NCBI GenBank assembly: GCA_002329365.1
Contig: DCUB01000032.1
Span: forward strand, 1-43,334
Reading direction: 5' to 3'
Source of the DNA: Ruminococcaceae bacterium UBA1425
Lineage (GTDB): Bacteria > Bacillota > Clostridia > Oscillospirales > Acutalibacteraceae
DNA length: 43,334 nt
Within the stretch, counting starts at the first letter, position 1, and each line of letters starts with the position of its first letter. Made by a program: the position numbers and the translations under genes. Positions 39,018-43,334 of the stretch are shown here, piece after piece. The notes under the pieces are model-generated. The model was not told where the DNA came from. It made no database searches and saw nothing but the letters and a program-made list of their open reading frames with translations.

Positions 39018-40115
39018 ATGACAAAAATCATCAGGGCACGCGAAACGATGACCTCAAAGGAGCGTGTTCTGCGCACCTTCGCGCACGAAAAAACAGACCG
39101 TGTAACAATAGGCTACGAGGCGAATCCGGCGATTCACGCGCGGGTGGCTCATGCTCTTGGCATCGCGGACGAAAGCATGGATAAGGTCCGCGACGCTCTC
39201 GGCGTCGATTACAGGGGCGTAAACCCCGCCTACACGGGCAAGCCGCTCTTTGAGGAAAAGCCCGGCTTGAGTGTGAACCCGCTCGAGGGCTGCTACATGC
39301 GTTATGTAAGCCACGAAACCGGCGGCTACTGGGACTTTTGCGAATTCCCTTTAAAGGACGCGTCCGACGCGCTTTTTGAAAGCTATCCCGTTCCCTCTCC
39401 CGACGATTTCGACTACGACGGCGCGCTTGAACAATGCAAAGCCCTCGGCGATTATGGCATGTACACCGGCGGCGCGGGCGTGCCTGACGTAATAAACTCA
39501 AACGGACGCATAATGGGTATGGAGGACGTGCTTATCCATCTGTTCAACGGCGACGGCGCGGCAATGGACTTTATTAAAAGGCGCGCCGATTTTCAGTACG
39601 GCATGCTCGAGCGCACGCTTGACAAGTGCGGGGATTACATTGATTTTGTCTGGCTGGGGGAGGACCTCGGAACGCAGCGCGGGCCTATGATAAGCCTTGA
39701 GCTTTACCGCGAAACCATAAAGCCTGTTCACAGCCGTTTTGTGGGGCTTGCCGCTTCATACGGCAAGCCGGTAATAGTACACTGCTGCGGCAGCTCGTCG
39801 TGGGCGTTTGAGGATTTTATTGAAATGGGCGTATCGGCAGTCGACACACTCCAGCCGGAGGCGGCGGACATGAGCCCGCAATACCTGAAAAAGACCTTCG
39901 GTAACAGATTAGGCTACCGCGGCTGCATCTCCACCGCCGGAGCTCTCGCCACGGGAACGCCGGAAGACGTCCGCGAAACGGTAAAAAGCACGCTCGAAAT
40001 AATGATGGACGGCGGCGGCTACAATTTTGCGCCCACCCATCAGATTCAGGACAACACCCCCGTCGAGAACGTGTTTGCAATGTACCAGGCGGCTCACGAT
40101 TACGGTGTTTACTGA
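39018..40115 (+). CDS. Uroporphyrinogen decarboxylase (URO-D)-family protein
   Basis: A 365-residue URO-D-fold protein, distinct from the one at 26924 and longer. AGAGGTGA (39005-39012) is five bases before ATG 39018; a GTG at 39009 overlaps that site. MTSKERVLRTFAHEKTDRVTI (about residues 11-31) is the standard opening of this group. GDYIDFVWLGEDLGTQRGPM (about 204-223) and KPVIVHCCGSSSWAFEDFIE (about 252-271), with a His-Cys-Cys zinc-type site, point to the corrinoid methyltransferase-like branch rather than haem HemE. The C-terminal NFAPTHQIQDNTPVENVFAM is typical. No corrinoid-protein partner lies alongside. It has no visible strong promoter of its own after the upstream terminator. Confidence 0.85.
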   Translation: MTKIIRARETMTSKERVLRTFAHEKTDRVTIGYEANPAIHARVAHALGIADESMDKVRDALGVDYRGVNPAYTGKPLFEEKPGLSVNPLEGCYMRYVSHETGGYWDFCEFPLKDASDALFESYPVPSPDDFDYDGALEQCKALGDYGMYTGGAGVPDVINSNGRIMGMEDVLIHLFNGDGAAMDFIKRRADFQYGMLERTLDKCGDYIDFVWLGEDLGTQRGPMISLELYRETIKPVHSRFVGLAASYGKPVIVHCCGSSSWAFEDFIEMGVSAVDTLQPEAADMSPQYLKKTFGNRLGYRGCISTAGALATGTPEDVRETVKSTLEIMMDGGGYNFAPTHQIQDNTPVENVFAMYQAAHDYGVY

Positions 40116-40199
40116 TTCAAATATAAAAGGAGCTGCAGATAAAACATTTAAAATTTATTTGTCCGTCGAAGAACCGAAACAAGTCAGGACAAAAGAAAA

Positions 40200-40230
40200 A
40201 GCCCTCAAAGCACAAAGCTTTTAGGGCTTT
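40200..40230. terminator. Terminator between converging genes
   Basis: AAGCCCT-c-AAAGC (40200-40212) pairs with GCTTT-t-AGGGCTT (40218-40230). On the minus strand it is followed by TTTTCTTTTG, so it mainly ends the primase-helicase gene; the plus direction is weaker. Confidence 0.8.
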
Positions 40231-40294
40231 CATTGTGTGAGGCACATCAAATTGATACAATGCACAGATTAATCCGGGGGCTGTGCATTTTCCA

Positions 40295-43291
40295 TTATTC
40301 CAAAGGCAATGCATACTGCTGAAGCTGATTTCCTTTCTTGAAGGTCAACTCCAACAGCTCCGCGGCAATCCGCTCGCTCACAACGCGCATAATGTTATCT
40401 TCAACATCATCCTTGGATAGAAGATTCATACTGCCGTACCATACGATCTTATTGTCTATAACGGCATAGTGCTCGCAGTTGTCTTCTACGAGTTGAATGT
40501 TTATACCGGCGTTGCGTAAATCCTCCATCAACTCAATCCGATGTTCATCGGAACCATATATATACGCATTTGGATGCCAGGTAACAATTGTCACTCTAAC
40601 GCCGGCGTCCTGCCGTTCACGCAGTAATTTCAGCATTCGCATAACCTTGCGCTTGCCAAGCGTAGGACTCGAAATAACAATATCGCTGAGCGCCTCTTTT
40701 AGATCCTGTTCATATACAGGACTATAGCTGTCGGAATCGAATATTGCATTCACAGATTGCTTTCCAACAGGATTATCATCGTAAAGCTTGTAACCGATGC
40801 GCTTATACGCCTTCATCCTCTTAGCATACATATTGTCGAACACGGGAATGTTGGCATCGATATAGTCATAAATCATGACATTCTGCTTACCTTCGAAGTC
40901 ACGGTTCAATCTGCCGGCATATTGCTCCACGACACCTTTCCACGCAACCGGATCTGCCATAATCAATGTATCCAGCCTCGGATAGTCAAAGCCTTCTCCG
41001 ATTAGTTGCCCGGTGGCAATCAGTATGAGCGTTTCGGCAATCGGGACTGCGTCCATTTGAGTGCGCAACCCTCTCTGTTCTTTTTTTGATTTATTACCAG
41101 TCAGCAAGAATACATTGTCCGCGCAGCCCTTGAGCAATTCGTAGAGCACGTCTGCATGGTCGGTGAAACGAGTCAGGACAACCGGAGTGCGCTTTGCCGC
41201 GATACATTCCTTGATATCATCAACGATTTGCTCATTTCGGAACTCGTTGTTACGGATGATTTCATAAGCCTCGTTAATATGGAGCTTATCCCGACCGTGA
41301 GGACTGACCGCGCGCGTGAAACGTGGCACAATCAGATGGTCAATGCCTTGCTCTTCAGCTTTTTCCTTTGCAGTATATTCAAAGCGGACCGGCCCAAGCA
41401 GCATCTCATTTATTCTCTCAAGGCCATCGCCGCGGAAAGGTGTGGCCGTTACGCCATAAACATATTTCGCGGGAATTTCCCGCAGGATTCTGCTGACGGT
41501 GGCGGAGGCGCTGTGATGGCATTCATCAACGAGCACCATTCCGTAATCCTTCAGCCGTGGGTGAAGTTCCCCCTTTTTATACAATGAGCCTACCATAGCA
41601 ATATCTACGATGCCGGTGGATGTGTCCTTGGCTCCTTGAATAACACCAACTATGCTTTTGCGTTTCTTGGTGCGTCCAGTCTTCGTTTTATATTCCGGCA
41701 ACTCCTCGTCAATCGCAAGGAATGTGGAAAGTGATTTCTCCCATTGCTCAATCAGAGATGATGATTCAAGAAGAATCAGCGTGTTGACGCGCCGTTTGGT
41801 AATCAGATTGCCGCAGGCCACGGTCTTACCGAACGCGGTCGCTGCGCTCAGAATACCGTTGTCGTATTTCATAAGCGCGTCAATTGCTTTTTTCTGACTG
41901 ACCCTCAGTTCTCCAGTAAATTCTACTTTAATTGCAGTACCGTTGCAGCGTTTGTCTGTAATCATAAACAGGATCCCTGCGGCTTTCAATTTCTCAGTCA
42001 GCTGTTCAAGTAATCCCCGAGGAATGCAAATATAGTCGCCGTCATCTTCGCCAAGGTAGATGTACCTTGAGTTAGTATAATTCGATAAGCCAATGGCATC
42101 ATTGCGGAAGAATACCGGATTCGAAAAAGCCGCAATCCGTCTGATTTGGTTTTGAATCCGCGGTTTCAGGTTGTCTGTTAATATGTAAAGAAGATTTGAA
42201 ACGGTAATGGATACTTTGCCGGATACATCTTCCTTGTGTAGCCGTTTGCTTCTTTCCCACGGTTTTGTGGTGTCAGTTTCAGCGGTATCGATGTTATCTG
42301 AAGGATTATCTTCCATCGCGATGTTCCAGGAAAACATCAGATCGTCCATCTTTGCAGCAGACAGCTTTTCCATCTTTTGCAACGTGGCCCACTGATTCGG
42401 ATACGCATTCCAATTTTCATCGATAAAGGCACTGTTTCCTTGTTTAAGTGCCTGCCCTTGAAGAGGCAATGCTATGAGGTTACCAAGCTCACCGTCCTCA
42501 AGATAATCCTGTGCAGGAAGCATCCGGTCATAAAACCGAAACGAAGTCATGTTGACGGATTCAGCGCCTTTATCCAAAAGCGCAAATCCGAATTTTCTGG
42601 CAAGGGCCGCAGAAACTGGAGAATCGAAGAATATCCAAACATGAGCGCCTTTACCCGAGCGGGAACGCTCAACCAACATAGGAATCCCATTCTGCTTGCC
42701 AATTTCACGCAGCGCGTTCACCTCGCCAATCCAGCTGTTATCGGTATTGGCGTAGTCATGTTCGTCTGCACCATTATCGTGATTATCGAAATCAAAGACA
42801 AGGAAACGGCAAGTTCCATCCGGAAAAAGTGGATAGATGCCAATAACATCAGACGCGTCTTCTCGCAATCCACGCAGATGATTCTCAATCTGGGTGCCTT
42901 CCAGTTTGGTCCAGCATCGGTTATTACAATCCTTGCATTTCACCTTAACACCGGATACTTTCGGACAAACGCCGTGCCTCCAGAAATTATCACACTGCGG
43001 ATAATAGCCTGCTTTTCCTGTGGTTTTATTCTGAGAGCGCTTGCTGTAAACGTCTATGCGTCCCCAGAAGTACGAGTAAAACTGCCTCGCGTGATTCCGC
43101 GTGATTTCTTCCGGTATGATGCGGGAACCCTGGTCCGGAACAAAAATCGGTTCAGCCTCAGATACACCACCTACAATCGACAGCGCATATTCTATGCCGG
43201 CATTCTGCAGGAGCGTTTTGAGATAAGAATTTTCCTGTTCAAGTTCCGTAATCCGGTTTAATAATGTACTATTTTCAACCGTGCGTTCCAT
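40295..43291 (-). CDS. TOTE-type primase / SF2 helicase / PLD-like fusion protein
   Basis: A 998-residue multidomain protein matching the archaeo-eukaryotic primase of TOTE conflict systems, an anti-element defence class. Order: a coiled coil (LLNRITELEQENSYLKTLLQ, about residues 9-28); zinc-type cysteines C100, C109, C119, C122, C126; a primase core with FDFDNHD (about 166-172) and SRSGKGAHVWIFF (about 210-222); an SF2 helicase with ATAFGKT (about 484-490), LVDECHH (587-593), TATPFRGDG, IGEGFDYPRLDTLIMADP and EQYAGRLNR; and a C-terminal phospholipase-D-like domain ending HYAVIDNKIVWYGSMNLLS. The usual HxK of that nuclease reads CEH, so it may be inactive. GGAGGAG lies before ATG 43291, although the frame stays open to the window edge. 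The gene looks lower in G+C than its neighbours, which suggests horizontal transfer. Confidence 0.85.
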   Translation of the reverse strand: MERTVENSTLLNRITELEQENSYLKTLLQNAGIEYALSIVGGVSEAEPIFVPDQGSRIIPEEITRNHARQFYSYFWGRIDVYSKRSQNKTTGKAGYYPQCDNFWRHGVCPKVSGVKVKCKDCNNRCWTKLEGTQIENHLRGLREDASDVIGIYPLFPDGTCRFLVFDFDNHDNGADEHDYANTDNSWIGEVNALREIGKQNGIPMLVERSRSGKGAHVWIFFDSPVSAALARKFGFALLDKGAESVNMTSFRFYDRMLPAQDYLEDGELGNLIALPLQGQALKQGNSAFIDENWNAYPNQWATLQKMEKLSAAKMDDLMFSWNIAMEDNPSDNIDTAETDTTKPWERSKRLHKEDVSGKVSITVSNLLYILTDNLKPRIQNQIRRIAAFSNPVFFRNDAIGLSNYTNSRYIYLGEDDGDYICIPRGLLEQLTEKLKAAGILFMITDKRCNGTAIKVEFTGELRVSQKKAIDALMKYDNGILSAATAFGKTVACGNLITKRRVNTLILLESSSLIEQWEKSLSTFLAIDEELPEYKTKTGRTKKRKSIVGVIQGAKDTSTGIVDIAMVGSLYKKGELHPRLKDYGMVLVDECHHSASATVSRILREIPAKYVYGVTATPFRGDGLERINEMLLGPVRFEYTAKEKAEEQGIDHLIVPRFTRAVSPHGRDKLHINEAYEIIRNNEFRNEQIVDDIKECIAAKRTPVVLTRFTDHADVLYELLKGCADNVFLLTGNKSKKEQRGLRTQMDAVPIAETLILIATGQLIGEGFDYPRLDTLIMADPVAWKGVVEQYAGRLNRDFEGKQNVMIYDYIDANIPVFDNMYAKRMKAYKRIGYKLYDDNPVGKQSVNAIFDSDSYSPVYEQDLKEALSDIVISSPTLGKRKVMRMLKLLRERQDAGVRVTIVTWHPNAYIYGSDEHRIELMEDLRNAGINIQLVEDNCEHYAVIDNKIVWYGSMNLLSKDDVEDNIMRVVSERIAAELLELTFKKGNQLQQYALPLE

Positions 43292-43334
43292 ATACTCCTC
43301 CGGCAAGCTGGCCAATTCAAACCCCAATCTTGTA

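Noticed and set aside
42377..43261. A 294-residue plus-strand open frame
   Set aside because: It is antisense to the primase part of the TOTE-type gene, whose catalytic motifs are intact.
1..43334. tRNA or rRNA genes
   Set aside because: No cloverleaf-like segments or rRNA-like stretches were noticed in any intergenic space; a dedicated scan was not possible.

Overview
The window looks like chromosomal DNA of a spore-forming, anaerobic Clostridia-type bacterium, probably an uncultured gut lineage near Oscillospirales or Christensenellales. The signs are a SpoVAF-type germination protein, SpoIID-like and cortex-type envelope proteins, a YerC (TrpR-like) regulator, a long RelA, the MEP-pathway kinase IspE, an ECF-transporter S component, frequent TTG starts with strong Shine-Dalgarno sites, and sigma-A promoters with 16-18 bp spacers. 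I found no rRNA, tRNA, CRISPR array or intact transposase. The taxonomic placement is inference.

Layout, left to right. 1-1.9 kb: a lipoprotein gene lacking a normal start codon and a PHP phosphoesterase, both minus. 2.1-5.5 kb: a plus operon behind a perfect consensus promoter (TrxB-like flavoprotein, unknown polytopic membrane protein, YerC, methyltransferase). 5.7-7.9 kb: relA. 8-8.7 kb: a MacB/LolD-type ATPase with no permease beside it. 8.86-11.95 kb: a translationally coupled trio (ECF S component, DUF1893 protein, GH89-fold protein that appears to lack the catalytic glutamates). 11.96-17.3 kb, minus: spoVAF, then a sporulation-flavoured operon with two tandem paralogous SpoIID/peptidoglycan-binding fusions lacking signal peptides. 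17.7-22.2 kb, minus: ispE, then a four-gene keto-acid/CoA operon (PanE-like reductase, CoA-transferase A and B, thiolase). 22.5-26.8 kb: an M23 peptidase with LysM and G5 domains, a cupin, a Gfo/Idh/MocA oxidoreductase and a GtrA-like protein. 26.9-31.3 kb: a URO-D-family protein, a 70-residue protein, upp and a secreted beta-helix protein. 31.4-35.1 kb: two convergent ABC half-exporters. 35.5-40.1 kb: a GH18 protein, a GH36-like alpha-galactosidase and a second URO-D-family protein. 40.3-43.3 kb: a 998-residue primase/helicase/phospholipase-D-like fusion of the TOTE conflict-system type, with visibly lower G+C.

Intergenic spaces are seeded with short palindromic repeats. One superfamily keeps constant outer arms (TAGGGAACG...CGTTCCCTA) while its core palindrome varies in a self-complementary way. 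A second is built on GGACACGGCGCGCCGTGTCC. A third is a two-module element ending in TGTCATTCTGAG / CTCAGGATGACA. They cluster, are not seen inside genes, and account for most of the long gene-free stretches.

The points most worth a second look are the coupled ECF-S/DUF1893/GH89-like trio with its missing catalytic residues, the signal-less SpoIID/peptidoglycan-binding pair, the TOTE-type defence protein at the right edge, and the variable-core palindromes. All family assignments come from reading motifs by eye; no database search was run.
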